Positions 11,831 through 23,459 of a stretch of 64,000 nucleotides of DNA are shown here, piece by piece. A program made the translations under genes and the position numbers. Each line of letters begins with the position of its first letter. Within the stretch, counting starts at the first letter, position 1. The stretch is from Acipenser ruthenus (taxonomy: Eukaryota; Chordata; Actinopteri; Acipenseriformes; Acipenseridae): assembly GCF_902713425.1 (NCBI RefSeq), contig NC_081201.1, positions 32,089,613-32,153,612 on the forward strand, written 5' to 3'. The notes below the pieces were generated by a model that did no database searches, was not told the DNA's origin, and was given only the letters and a program-made list of their open reading frames with translations.

Positions 11831-12184
11831 TGGTACACTTTTAGAACGTGTATCACATAACTGTTATACTGTAGTTTACATTGCACAGTATGCATACTAT
11901 CCAGTATCACATCGCCCTCTACTGGAAAGTAGCGGTAGTTCCTATATGAATACAGCAGCATTCTTGTAGTATATCCAGTACTTTGTGTGCAAAAAAATAC
12001 AGCTAATAAAGTGACGGGGGAAAATATCATGCTATGAAATACTGTGTTGCAATGTTTAAACAAATTAGCCTCAACGTAAATGCGATGACTGCACGTGTAA
12101 AGTTTATATGAGTTTGGATTCCAGCGTGGAACCAATTGTACTTCGAACCTATGTCTTGGTTTCCGTGCCGCCGAGTAAAGCGTG

Positions 12185-12254
12185 TACAAAGACTTCCTGG
12201 TGGACACACACGTGTATACGGAGCTGTTTGCAAACTTTAGGAGGAGCGGAGCAG
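12185..12254 (+). promoter_or_regulatory. Probable BMS1 promoter and 5' untranslated exon
   Basis: A CTTCCTGG ETS-type motif near 12192 and GC-richer sequence precede an AGCAG|GTAGGT donor at 12254/12255. This would splice to the acceptor just before the BMS1 start codon at 13683. The exon start is a guess; transcript data are absent. Confidence 0.4.
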
Positions 12255-12517
12255 GTAGGTTTGACTGGGAGAGATTGCAGTTACTGGGTATACTGGTAGC
12301 GGACTGGGAGACAGATCGGGTACCAAGGCGAGCTGGGAGTTATTGTTGCAATATTTAAAAACAGCAGTAAATAGCTAAAAAGCTAAAAAGTCAGAGTGAC
12401 CAGGGCTAGGTCATTAAACTGAATCGCAGTAATTTAATAACGTATTCAGAATAAATCAAATACACGTTTTATAATGTATTGAATGCATTCCAATAATAAC
12501 CTGGACACAACATGTGT

Positions 12518-12556
<39 letters not shown>

Positions 12557-12645
12557 ACTAACTGAGACTGTCAGTGCTGTATTAATACTGTGGGCTGCAG
12601 AGTCTGAGGATGCATGGGGAGTGAGTGAGTGAGTGAGTGAGTGAG
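12518..12645. repeat. GA and GAGT microsatellites
   Basis: (GA)n at about 12518-12553 and (GAGT)n at about 12618-12645, in the 5' UTR intron of BMS1. Confidence 0.9.
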
Positions 12646-12679
12646 GTGTCTGTCTGTGTCTGTGTCAGTGCTGTATTCA

Positions 12680-13676
12680 TGTCTCTCTCAGGGTTTGATG
12701 ATCGTGTATCAATGCTCTGCCCTCTCTCTCAGGGATCGTGTATCAATGCTCTGCCCTCTCTCTCAGGGATCGTGTATCAGTGCTCTGCCCTCTCTCTCAG
12801 GGTTTGATGGTCTTGTATCAATGCTCTGCCCTCTCTCTCAGGGATCGTGTATCAATGCTCTGCCCTCTCTCTCAGGGATCGTGTATCAGTGCTCTGCCCT
12901 CTCTCTCAGGGTTTGATGGTCTTGTATCAATGCTCTGCCCTCTCTCTCAGGGTTTGATGATCGTGTATCAGTGCTCTGCCCTCTCTCTCAGGGTTTGATG
13001 ATCGTGTATCAGTGCTCTGCCCTCTCTCTCAGGGTTTGATGATCTTGTATCAATGCTCTGCCCTCTCTCTCAGGGTTTGATGATCTTGTATCAATGCTCT
13101 GCCCTCTCTCTCAGGGTTTGATGATCTTGTATCAATGCTCTGCCCTCTCTCTCAGGGTTTGATGATCGTGTATCAGTGCTCTGCCCTCTCTCTCAGGGAT
13201 CGTGTATCAGTGCTCTGCCCTCTCTCTCAGGGTTTGATGATCTTGTATCAATGCTCTGCCCTCTCTCTCAGGGTTTGATGATCTTGTATCAATGCTCTGC
13301 CCTCTCTCTCAGGGTTTGATGATCGTGTATCAGTGCTCTGCCCTCTCTCTCAGGGTTTGATGATCGTGTATCAGTGCTCTGCCCTCTCTCTCAGGGATCG
13401 TGTATCAATGCTCTGCCCTCTCTCTCAGGGATCGTGTATCAATGCTCTGCCCTCTCTCTCAGGGTTTGATGATCTTGTATCAATGCTCTGCCCTCTCTCT
13501 CAGGGTTTGATGATCGTGTATCAATGCTCTGCCCTCTCTCTCAGGGTTTGATGATCTTGTATCAATGCTCTGCCCTCTCTCTCAGGGTTTGATGATCGTG
13601 TATCAATGCTCTGCCCTCTCTTTCAGGGTTTGATGATCTTGTATCAATGCTCTGCCCTCTCTCTCAGGGTTTGGTT
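12680..13676 (+). repeat. Tandem array of splice-acceptor units upstream of BMS1 coding exon 1
   Basis: About 25 copies of a 41-base unit and a 34-base variant lacking TTTGATG. Each copy carries CTCTGCCCTCTCTCTCAGGG, a full polypyrimidine tract plus CAG acceptor. The last unit runs into the real exon (TCTCTCAGGGTTTGGTTTTC, then AGAATGGAGGAG). Each unit with ATCAATG also adds an upstream ATG if an early acceptor is used. Confidence 0.95.
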
Positions 13677-13682
13677 TTCAGA

Positions 13683-16600
13683 ATGGAGGAGAAGGAGCAC
13701 AGGAAGCACCAGAAGAAGCAGAGCGGCCCGAAGGCCGACAGGAAGAAGAAGAGGAAGGCGCCAGGGGCCGGCGAGGAGGAGGATGGGAGGAGGAGGAACC
13801 CCAAAGCGTTCGGGGTGCAGTCTGCCGTGCGCATGGCTAGGACCTTCCACAGGTGAGAGGGAGCCTTTCCACAGGGGAGAAGAAGAGAGTACTCCTATTT
13901 CTGCTATCGAAATAGAAACGCTAAATATTTCTGTACATTTTATGACTTGCCAATAAAGAACAATTCAGAGTAAGTGTGAGCGTGCAGTGATGGAAATAAG
14001 ACTCCCATTGATTCTATAGCAGTTTGATCCATTCCTGCTTTCACTATGAGTTTAATAAGACTCACCTGAGCTTGCTACCTACAATATACACTAGGGCTAA
14101 TGAAGCTCATAGTAAAACCTGGAATGAGTGAAACTGCTATACAGCAGGAGTCTTATTTCCATCCCTTGTGAGTCTCCACCACCCAGAAGCAGGTGTATAA
14201 TAACCCCCCCGCCCCCCCAGAGCCCAGGACCTGCAGACGAAGAAGCACCACGCCCCGCAGGTGGACCGCTCGGCTCTGGAGCCCCCCCCTGTGGTGATCG
14301 TGGTGGTGGGGCCCCCCCGCGTGGGAAAGACCACCCTGATCCAATGCCTCATCAGGAACTTCACTCGGCAGAAACTCAGCGATATCTGCGGACCGGTCAC
14401 TATAGTGTCTGGTGAGTGAGAGGGGGAGGGAGAGGGGCTTGGGGACAGAGCAACATCCGTGGGCCAGTGACGATAGTGTCCAGTGGTAGAGAAGGGGAGT
14501 GTGGGTAATTCTCATGAATATTTCTTCTCTCTCTCTCTCTCGTCACAGGAAAGAAGCGTCGCCTTACCTTCATCGAGTGTGGCAATGACATCAACACCAT
14601 GATCGACCTGGCCAAGGTGGCAGACCTGGTGAGAGGCTGGGGCTGGTCGCTGTCTTTCTCTCTGGTTCTGGTGCTGATCAGTGCCAGTCTGAGATGATTG
14701 TATATTTTTATGTGTGTATATGACTCTGGTCTTGATCCAGTTGCTCTCCATATATGTGTGTTTAGTTTATTTGCTTTGTGCCCGCAGGGCCAGCACAGGT
14801 ACATCTCACTAGTGAGAGCACTAATAGAAAGAGAAAACTCAATAAAATATAACAATGTGTGTATGACTTGTCCTGACCCAGTCTCTCTCTCTCAGGTTCT
14901 GATGCTGATCGATGCCAGCTTTGGGTTTGAGATGGAGACGTTTGAGTTCCTGAATATCTGCCAGGTCCACGGGTTCCCCCGAATCATGGGGGTCCTGACC
15001 CACCTGGACTTCTTCAAGAACAACAAGCAGCTGCGCAAGACCAAGAAGATCCTCAAACACCGCTTCTGGACTGAGGTCTACCAGGTGAGGGGGAGTGGGG
15101 GTGTGACTCCTTCTGGAGCAACTACTGCCTTTTATAAGAGCTAGGTGACACTCCCTGTCTGTCTGCAGGGTGCGAAGCTCTACTACCTTTCTGAGATGGT
15201 GCCGTCTGCGTGTCTGTCTCTTTCTGTGTGTCCTCACTATCTCTGTGTGTCTGTCTGCAGGGTGTGAAGCTGTTCTACCTCTCTGGGATGGTCCTGTCTG
15301 TGTGTCTCTGTCCTCACTGTCTTTCTGTGTCTGTCTGCAGAGTGCGAAGCTGTTCTACCTCTCTGGGATGGTGCTGTCTGTGTGTCTCTGTCTCTCTCTG
15401 TGTCCTCACTGTCTCTGTGTATCTGTCTGCAGGGTGCGAAGCTGTTCTACCTCTCTGGGATGGTGCTGTCTGTGTGTCTCTGTCTCTCTCTGTGTCCTCA
15501 CTGTCTCTGTGTGTCTGTCTGCAGGGTGCGAAGCTGTTCTACCTCTCTGGGATGGTGCTGTCTGTGTGTCTCTGTCTCTCTCTGTGTCCTCACTGTCTCT
15601 GTGTCTGTCTGCAGGGTGCGAAGCTGTTCTACCTCTCTGGGATGGTGCACTCTGAGTATCAGAAACAGGAGATCCGCAATCTGGGGCGCTTCATCTCCGT
15701 CATGAAGTTCAGACCGCTGGTGTGGCAGACCGCCCACCCCTACGTACTGGCGGACCGGTGAGGGAGACTGTATAGCGCCTTTCATTTATAGTGTGTAGTG
15801 CCTATAGCGTGACATACCACAGATCAACTTCTTTTTTTAATGCCCCCCCCCCTCCAGCATGGAGGACCTGACTGACCCAGAGACCCTCCGCATCAACCCC
15901 ACGTGTGACCGCAAGGTGTGTCTGTACGGGTACCTGCGTGGGACATACCTGAAGAACCGCAGCCAGGTGCACATTCCAGGTATGAGCCGCACCTCCCCAG
16001 ACTGCTTCCCCTGGTGAATTTTTTTTTTATCCTTTTAATGCATCTCCTCTCCTCTTCTGTCTCTCTCTCCTCTCCTCTTCTCTTCTGTCTCTCTCTCCTC
16101 TGTCTTCCTCTCTGATCTCTCTCCTTCCGTGCTCTCTCCTCTCTGCAGGTGTGGGTGATTTCTCTCTGAGTGATGTGAGTTTCCTGTCAGACCCATGTCC
16201 TCTGCCTGACTCTCTGAAGAAGCGCGCTCTCAACGAGAGGGAGCGGCTGCTCTACGCCCCCCTGTCCGGGGTGGGGGGGGTCGTGTACGACAAGGACGCC
16301 GTGTACATCGACCTGGGGGGCAGCCACGCAGACAGGGAGCAGGTAGCACCACACTCTGTAACACCACGACCAGCAGCATGTACAGCAGCACACTGCCTCA
16401 CTCTCTCACTCTAACACATCGACCTGGAGGGCAGCCACGTGAACCACCAGCCAGTACCGCAGTACTCTCTCTCTTTCTCTGATACACTCACTCCATCCAC
16501 ATTAACCTGGGGGGCAGCCAACTACGAGAAAGTACACTGCTCACACTCACTGTGCACTCAGTCACACACAATGTGACACGCTCGTTCGCTCACTCCAGTA

Positions 16601-19600
16601 TCCTAATCCCTGCCTCTCTACCTCTCTCTCAGGAGGAGGCGCGCCCCACTGCGGAGCTGGTCCAGTCTCTTATCGGGGCGCAAGCCACCATCGACGCCAA
16701 GATGGCTGCCAGCAAAGTGTCACTCTTCACAGGCTCGGAACCGCTGAGACAGGGGGAGCTGCAGGAGGAGGAGGGGTGAGAGGGGGGGTGAGGAGGGGGA
16801 AAACTAAAATGTCTTGCACTGATTACAGAGGGTGGAACAATTCATTGTGTGTCGATGATCTTTACATGATATGTCGTATCGCAATAGAGGGGTGTATTAG
16901 TGATGCACAGCATAGTCTTGCAAATGATTCTGCAATGATATATAAAAATGCACTTTATATTTGGTATGAATTCATTATGTCTCGTATTATTTGAGTTTTA
17001 TCTTTTAACAAAATGTCGTTAATGATCGTTTGATGTTGTTGTTACACATAACACAAGGCAGCCTTTCTGGACCAGGACTGTCTGGGAATGCAGGTTGTGA
17101 TATTATTGCATCGTTGCTCCCCTGCTAATTGCATCAACTGATTGAACCCTGACAGAGCTGAGGAGGGTCCCAAAGAGGAGCGAGTATGGGACCCCGAGAC
17201 ACGGAGAGAGAGAAGGAGAGCCGTCTTCACAGAGGAGGAGGAGGGGAGCGAGGGAGAGGAGGAGGACAGCGAGGTGGAGGAGGAGGACAGCGAGGGAGAG
17301 GGGGAGGAGGAGGAGGAGGAGAGCGAGGCAGAGGGGGAGAGTGAGAGTGAGGAAGAGGAAGGGGAGCTAGAGAAGCAGCCTGCCCTGAAGAGACTGAGAG
17401 TAGCGGGAGTGAATGAGAAAGTGAAAGAGGGAGGGATAGAGGTGCCAGCCTTCGCAGACAGTGAGGATGAACTGGAGAAGAGTGAGGGAGAGGTGGAGGA
17501 GAGTGAGGTAGAAGGAGAGAGCAGCGAGGAGGAAGACAGCAAAGGAGTGGGGAGGAAGGCCATGGATTCAGGGAACTGCTCTGAGGAAGAGAGCGAGGGG
17601 TCAGAGGTGGACTCCCCTCTCCTCGAGAAGTCGGGGTCAAAGGTGAAGCCTCAGAAACACAAAGAGACAGAGCTCGAGGAGGGGGAAGAAGAACCGTGCT
17701 TCGAGACTGCAGGTAACACAGCGACACTACGGGCTGTCTGTGGGTCTGCCTGTCAGTCTAGCAGTCTGTCTGTCTGTCTGTTCTCTCTCTTTCACTGTCT
17801 CAGACTGTGAGTTCAGCTGCATAAAAACAATCACTGTAGACGATTCACATTTCTCTCTCTCTCTCTTCCCCCCCCAGGAGAGCTGCAGTGGAAGGAGGGT
17901 CTAGCTCAGAAAGCCTCCGAGGCATTTCTACGGCAGCAGCGGAGCACACCCAACCTGCGCAAACTGGTCTATGGCACTGGTGAGAAACCAGCAGGCAGAC
18001 TGTGAAGGGAGGTTCTCTCGCTGATTCAAATCCTGTTGAGAGTGTTTTCCGTTCTCCTGCACTCTGTTGTGTAGGGGGGGGGGTCTGTCATACAAAGAGT
18101 GCAAGAGAAAGAAATGCACTCTCAACATGACTTGAGGAAGCCACCAAACAATTCTATAAACACATGTCATTAAATCTAAATCTAAAGCAAACAAAAAGCT
18201 GGTCTGAATGTATTTCATGTGTTTATGCAGACCCTGTTGCGGTTGAAACGTTTCAAATGCTTTGTCACTGACATTGTGAGTGTGAGGTCTACACTCTATG
18301 ACAGTATAAGTGTCTGTATCTTGATTAGCCCCAGTGTAGAAGCAACAAGCTCAGGTGTGTCTTATTAAAATCAGGGATAAATCAATCTGCTATGCAATGA
18401 AGTCTTGCTATATTTCCATCCTTGACATGTCTCTGTGTTTGTGTTTCCCTCGCAGTGGCGGAGGAGGAGGAGGAGGAGTCAGAGTCGGGCAGGGGGGAAC
18501 TGGGGGGGCTGTTCCATGTGAGCCGCCCCGAGAGTGAGAAGCGACGCCGGGCTGACGGGCTGGACTGCAGCCACTATCCCCCCGACACTACACGGGACTG
18601 GGACCAGCAAGAGGTACTGGGGGGACTGTTCAGTAGGGAGCTTGTTGTGGAGGGGTCCAGCCGGGGTCAGTAACCCTGTCCCTGTCCCTCAGGTGCTGGA
18701 CTCGATCCGGGACTGCTTTGTGACGGGGAAGTGGGAGGATGACAAGGACGCAACCAGACTGCTGCAGGAGGATGGTAAGGAAGAGTCACTATCTCTTAAA
18801 CTCAGTCTTATTCTCGTACTCACTCTTAACCTCGATTATTCTCACACTCATAGTCACACTCCCTCACTTAACCTTGCTTGCTCACTTTTTTCACTTTCAC
18901 TGAAAGTCAGGTTCAGTATCTCTGTCCTTGAATTACACTCTCTCTCTCTCGCAGAGGAGCTGTATGGAGACTTTGAGGATCTGGAGACGGGAGAGCTGCA
19001 CCAGGGGGATTCTGAGAAGCAGGAAGACCAAGCTGAGGTAAGCAGACCAGGGGACATGGGGAGGAAGGGGATTGATGACGGTTTAACCTTGAATTTTGAT
19101 TTGGCATGTGATGCCATTGCTAAGCCTGTCTGTTCTGTTGTGAGCAGGAGGATGAGAGCGGAGAGGGGGAGGATGAGGATGCAGGGAAGGTGAAAGGCAA
19201 TGCGGAGGGCGAGAAGCAGCAGCAGCGTCTGGACAGGAAGCGTCGTCTGAAGGAGCGTTTCAATGCGGAGTACGACGAGGGAGACGCCACCTTCTTCGAC
19301 GATCTGAAGGGGGAGATGCAGCGGCAGGCAGAGGTCAGGGGTCACACCGGGGTCACATGATCCGATGAAGGTTCCTTGAGCTCAAGGGAGGAGATGCATC
19401 TGCAAAAGCAAAACCTGAATTTGGGCATTTTGCCACAAGAGAAAGGGCTTAGAGTTAGGGTTAGGGTGCAGTCGTAATCCGGTTGATTTGTAGTGTCTAA
19501 CTAGAGCCCTGCAGCAGGACTGGGTTCCTGTGGAGGAAAATATACTTTGTTGTGGACGGGACTGGGTGGGCAAAAATTTCAGATTGCGGTAATTAAAAAA

Positions 19601-22600
19601 AAAAATAATGATTAAAAAAATATTCCGTTGCACCCTGTGAAGCACATACACCAAAGGTGGACCATAGAAAAAAACATTGCTGCTGGGATACTTTAAGACC
19701 TAGCTTGACAAAGTCCTGGAATCAGTCAGCTGCTAGGAACTGGACGAATACTGATGGGCTGAATAACTTACGGGGATGGAAATAAGTTTTACTATGAGTT
19801 TAGTAAGACACACCTGAGCTTGCTACCTATACACTTGGGATAATCAACTTTTGGTCAAACCTGAAATAGGTGAAACTGCTCTGCAATAGGAGTCTTATAT
19901 CCATCCCTGACATGTATGAGGTTCTTTTATTCTTATATTCCTATTGTCTCTCTCTCTCCCCCCAGCTGAACCGTGCTGAGTTCTCCGCAGTGGATGATGA
20001 GACTCGGGTCCAGTACGAGGGGTTCCGGCCCGGCATGTACCTGCGCCTGGAGATCCAGAGCCTGCCCTGCGAGTTCATCACCAACTTCGACCCGAACTAC
20101 CCTGTCATCCTGGGGGGGCTGGGGGCCAGCGAGGGCAACGTGGGGTACCTGCAGGTCAGGAGAGGGGCATGGTGTGTGTGTGTGAGAGTGTGAGTGCCTG
20201 TCTCTCTGTCTGTGTGTGTCTCTGAGTCTGGCGTGTGCATCAGTTTGTGTGTGTGAGAGTGCCTGCCTGTGTCAGCGTGTGTGTGCATCTCAGATGCTTG
20301 TGTGTGTGTATCACATTGTTCTGTAGGATTTGATCCCCTGGTCTGTAACAGTAGCGCAGTGCTAACCTGTCTGTCTCCTGTTTGTCTGGTTCTCAGATGC
20401 GTCTGAAGAAGCACCGCTGGCACCAGCGCATCCTGAAGACCCGCGACCCGCTGATCCTGTCCCTGGGCTGGCGCCGCTTCCAGACCCTCCCCCTCTACCA
20501 CATCGAGGACCACAACGGCAGGAACCGGCTGCTCAAATACACCCCCCAGCACATGCACTGCGGAGCCACTCTGTGGGGTGAGTGAGAGGGCTTTTCAAAT
20601 ACAAAGTGTGTGTGAGAGAGAGATGGAGATGAGAAGAGAGTCTCTAACCCCTGCTCTGTGCTTCAGGTCCCATCACTCCACAGGGCACTGGGTTCCTGGC
20701 TGTGCAGTCTGTGTCCGGCACCAAGGTAAGAGAGGGAGGGAGGAGACCGGGCTTACTGCTGCAACACTGCATACTGTGGCATGCTTTGATATCTTTAACA
20801 TTAAATCACATTTTATATTATTAAAACTTTAGATTGAAACTTGCAAGTCCATTGACTACAAAAGGGCCAATAGTCAGTCTAGCGAAGCTATTGGCCTCTG
20901 ACATTGTGGGTTTAATAAAAGTGATTGTGACTTCAGCTCTCGCCTCACAGTGGAACACCGCTCCCCTGGAGCTCAAACTGCCCTAGAAACAGTTAGGTGG
21001 CTTCTAGAGCAGGGTGCCCTGACGGTTCTGTGCTCTGTGTTCTGCACTCAGGCTGGGTTCCGGATCGCTGCCACTGGTGTGGTTCTAGACCTGGATAAGT
21101 CTGTCACTGTGGTGAAGAAGCTGAAGCTGATTGGCTACCCGTACAAGATCTACAAGAACACTGCCTTTATCAAGGTGAGCCGTCCGATCACACACCCACC
21201 CCCACTCCACCCTCACTCCACACCCTCTCTCACCCCCTGTTTCTCTACCTCTCTCTGCAGGACATGTTTAACTCAGTCCTGGAGGTCGCTAAGTTTGAGG
21301 GGGCTGCGCTGCGGACGGTGAGTGGGGTGCGGGGGCAGATCAAGAAGGCGTTAAGAGCGCCCCCTGGAGCCTACCGAGCCACCTTCGAGGACCGTCTGCT
21401 CATGAGTGGTGAGAAACTCTCTCTCTGTCTGTGACTGGTCCTGACCCAGTCTCTCTTTCAGGTTCTGGTGCTGATCAATGCCAGTCGGAGATGATTGTGT
21501 GTCTGCGTGTGTGTATGGTGCTGGTCCTGACCGTCTCTCTCCCGCTATCTCTATAGATATCGTGTTCCTGCGCTCCTGGTTTCCAGTCTCTGTTCCTCAG
21601 CTCTATAACCCCGTCACCTCCCTGCTGCTGCCGCTGGGGGAGAAGGAGAGCTGGACAGGGATGAGGACGGTGGGGCAGCTGAAACACGATCTGGGGGTGA
21701 AGGTCAAACCCAACAAGGACTCGCTGTACAAGGTATGAGAGAGAGAGTGTGTGTGTCTGCAGGGATGGAAATAAGACTCCTTTTGCATTGGAGTTTCACC
21801 CTTTCCAGGTTTTACTACGAGCTTGATTAGGCACAGCATACAGGTAACAAGCTCAGGTGTGTCTCAATGGGAGTCTTATTTCCATCCCTGGTCTGTGTGT
21901 GTGTCTCCGTGTGTGTGCAGTGTATTGTGTACTGATGTTTGGGTTATTTAGAAATAGTAAAAAGAAGCTTTATAAGTAAAGACAGACTTTTTACAACTAG
22001 AAGTTTTCAAGATGAAATTGCAGACACTGAGAAAGTCTTGAGTGTTTAATTGTTATGGGCATGTTTGAATTGTGTTCTGATCTCTCCTCTGTGTGTCTCT
22101 GTCTCTGAGTGTGTCAGTGTGAGTGTGAGTGAATTGTGTTCTGATCTCTCCTCTGTGTGTCTCTGTCTCTGTGAGTGTGTCAGTGCGAGTGTGAGTGAAT
22201 TGTGTTCTGATCTCTCCTCTGTGTGTCTCTGTCTCTGTGAGTGTGTCAGTGTGAGTGTGAGTGAATTGTGTTCTGATCTCTCCTCTGTGTGTCTCTGTCT
22301 CTGAGTGTGTCAGTGCGAGTGTGAGTGAGTTGTGTTCTGATCTCTCCTCTGTGTGTCTCTGTCTCTGTGAGTGAGTTGTGTTCTGATCTCTCCTCCCGCC
22401 TCTCAGCCGGTGGTCCGTAAGAAGCGACACTTCAACCCGCTGCACATCCCCAAAGACCTGCAGAGGGCGCTGCCCTTCAAGAACAAACCCAAAAATGCAG
22501 AGAAGAAGGGCAAGGTGCCCCGGGACCTGCAGAGGCCTGCGGTCATCAAGGAGCCCCACGAGAAGAAGGTAAGAGCCCCTGCCTCGCCCCTGTACTGCCC

Positions 22601-22954
22601 CATGCCTCACCCCTCTAGAGCCACTTGACTGTCCCTCCACAGCCCCCTCCCTGCCTCTCCTCACAGAGCTTCCTGACCCTGCTGCTGTGTTTGATGTCTA
22701 ACTCTCTCCCTCTCCCCCTCCTCTAGATCGCCGCCCTGCTGGCTGCTCTGGGCACGGTGCACAATCACAAGCGGAAGAGTGCCCAGGCCAGGCAGCGCGA
22801 GCAGCACAAGGACTTCCTGCGGCAGCGGCAGAAACAGGAAATGGACAAAACGAAGAGGCAGAAGGAGGCGCGCAAGAAGATGTTCCGCTTGATCGGGCAG
22901 CGAGAGAAGAAGCAGCAGAAATCCAGCCTGAAGGGGGCAGCGCAGCAGGACTGA
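13683..22954 (+). CDS. bms1: BMS1, GTPase of 40S ribosome biogenesis
   Basis: Twenty-two coding exons: 13683-13852, 14221-14411, 14549-14628, 14896-15084, 15615-15757, 15858-15979, 16149-16342, 16633-16775, 17156-17712, 17878-17979, 18456-18613, 18693-18774, 18955-19037, 19148-19333, 19966-20154, 20397-20577, 20667-20725, 21052-21174, 21261-21408, 21557-21732, 22407-22568, 22727-22954. They join in phase to 1221 residues (human 1282). The P-loop GPPRVGKT is at about residues 87-94, followed by [16 protein letters not shown] and the G4-type THLD. An acidic, Glu/Ser-rich middle (exon 9) is followed by the conserved C-terminal half with [67 protein letters not shown] and the basic tail [22 protein letters not shown]1 is a nucleolar GTPase that works with RCL1 in the SSU processome for 18S rRNA maturation. 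Several introns hold copies of adjacent exon edges. Confidence 0.97.
13985..14167 (+). mobile_element. Palindromic MITE, copy B
   Basis: Runs from CAGTGATGGAAATAAGACTC to GAGTCTTATTTCCATCCC with the family core GACTCACCTGAGCTTGC. In BMS1 coding intron 1. Confidence 0.8.
14448..14486 (+). repeat. Degraded copy of the BMS1 exon 2 end, downstream of its donor
   Basis: ACATCCGTGGGCCAGTGACG followed by ATAGTGTCCAGTGG mirrors the real exon end (ATCTGCGGACCGGTCACTAT, AGTGTCTG). This duplicates the codons for IxGPVTIVS and the donor region about 70 bases downstream. Confidence 0.75.
14655..14698 (+). repeat. Degraded copy of the BMS1 exon 4 start, 230 bp upstream of the exon
   Basis: GGTTCTGGTGCTGATCAGTG and CCAGTCTGAGATGA match the real exon 4 start GGTTCTGATGCTGATCGATG, CCAGC...GAGATGGA with a CT-rich lead. 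The same fragment occurs again at 21432-21495. Confidence 0.75.
15169..15614 (+). repeat. Array of partial BMS1 exon 5 copies with their acceptors
   Basis: Copies of the exon start begin at 15169, 15261, 15341, 15433 and 15525; the true exon begins at 15615. Each has CTGTCTGCAG followed by the codons for [11 protein letters not shown] (GVKL, or S for G, in variants) and then CTGTCTGTGTGTCTCTG intron-like sequence. Units are 80-92 bases. Acceptors at 15525 (+90 nt) and 15261 (+354 nt) would be in frame with the true exon and are open. Confidence 0.95.
16415..16520 (+). repeat. Two degraded copies of the BMS1 exon 7 end, downstream of its donor
   Basis: ACATCGACCTGGAGGGCAGC at 16415 and ATTAACCTGGGGGGCAGCCA at 16501 repeat the exon 7 end ACATCGACCTGGGGGGCAGC (donor at 16343). 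They lie in the following intron, about 110 and 200 bases downstream. Confidence 0.8.
18322..18424 (-). mobile_element. Palindromic MITE, copy C (partial)
   Basis: One half of the element in inverted orientation: GATTAGCCCCAGTGTAGAAG, ACAAGCTCAGGTGTGTCTTA and the end ATATTTCCATCCTTG. In BMS1, intron before the exon at 18456. Confidence 0.65.
19772..19908 (+). mobile_element. Palindromic MITE, copy D (internally deleted)
   Basis: GGGGATGGAAATAAG then TTTACTATGAGTTTAGTAAG, ACACACCTGAGCTTGC and the terminal GAGTCTTATATCCATCCCTG. In the BMS1 intron before exon 15. Confidence 0.75.
21432..21495 (+). repeat. Dispersed copy of the BMS1 exon 4 acceptor region, 6.5 kb downstream
   Basis: GGTCCTGACCCAGTCTCTCT, TTCAGGTTCTGGTGCTGATC, AATGCCAGTCGGAGATGA corresponds to the real exon 4 boundary at 14870-14936 and is closest to the degraded copy at 14655-14698. 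It lies in the BMS1 intron between the exons at 21261 and 21557, with a complete polypyrimidine tract and AG. Confidence 0.8.
21760..21890 (-). mobile_element. Palindromic MITE, copy E
   Basis: CAGGGATGGAAATAAGACTC to GAGTCTTATTTCCATCCCTG, flanked on both sides by GTCTG (5-bp direct repeat). In BMS1 intron 20. Confidence 0.85.
22067..22400 (+). repeat. 66-bp array ending at the BMS1 exon 21 acceptor
   Basis: Five to six copies of a GAATTGTGTTCTGATCTCTC, CTCTGTGTGTCTCTGTCTC, TGAGTGTGTCAG unit. The last copy is TTGTGTTCTGATCTCTCCTC followed by CCGCCTCTCAG, the real acceptor for the exon at 22407. The unit is therefore the intron 3' tail itself. Confidence 0.95.
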
Positions 22955-23429
22955 GACACAACCGGGACACAGACAGAACCGGCCCAGGTCACTCTCACTG
23001 ACACACAGGCTACATGACTAGATTCCCTGTTCTAAACACAGGCTACAGGACTCTGGAGATTCCCTTTTCTAAACTCCGGAGTGGGGATGATAATGAAAGA
23101 TGATTTTTTTAACTAGTGAGCACCTGACAAAGAGAGAGAGAGACAGAGTTCCTCACTACTACATTTTGGAATATGTGTTTTCAAGTGGAGAGAAGCCTAT
23201 ATACACACACACTGGCAGTGATGCAACACACTACACAATATGCAGGCAGTGTCTGAGGTGTTCTGCAGGTTGTTTTCAGAGCCATGTTGAGTGAATCTCT
23301 GTCCTGTTGAAGAATGACAGCCACTGACGAGCAGTCCTGAGTGTGGAAACGCACACAGGAGACCTGACAGGGAATTCAATATCCTGTTATGTGTTTACTT
23401 CATTTAGAATTAACTGAATTGTAATGTAA

Positions 23430-23435
23430 AATAAA
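23430..23435 (+). terminator. Candidate BMS1 polyadenylation signal
   Basis: AATAAA about 475 bases past the BMS1 stop codon, followed by a T-rich run (TAGTGTTTTTTTTAAG). Confidence 0.6.
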
Positions 23436-23459
23436 TAGTGTTTTTTTTAAGTTATTCAG

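Noticed and set aside
17042-17727. Minus-strand Ser/Pro-rich frames of 166-173 codons
   Set aside because: They are antisense to the acidic GAG-rich BMS1 exon 9, which reads as Ser/Leu/Pro in reverse.
19447-19470. TTAGGG telomere-like repeats
   Set aside because: Only two to three units; too short to be an interstitial telomere array.
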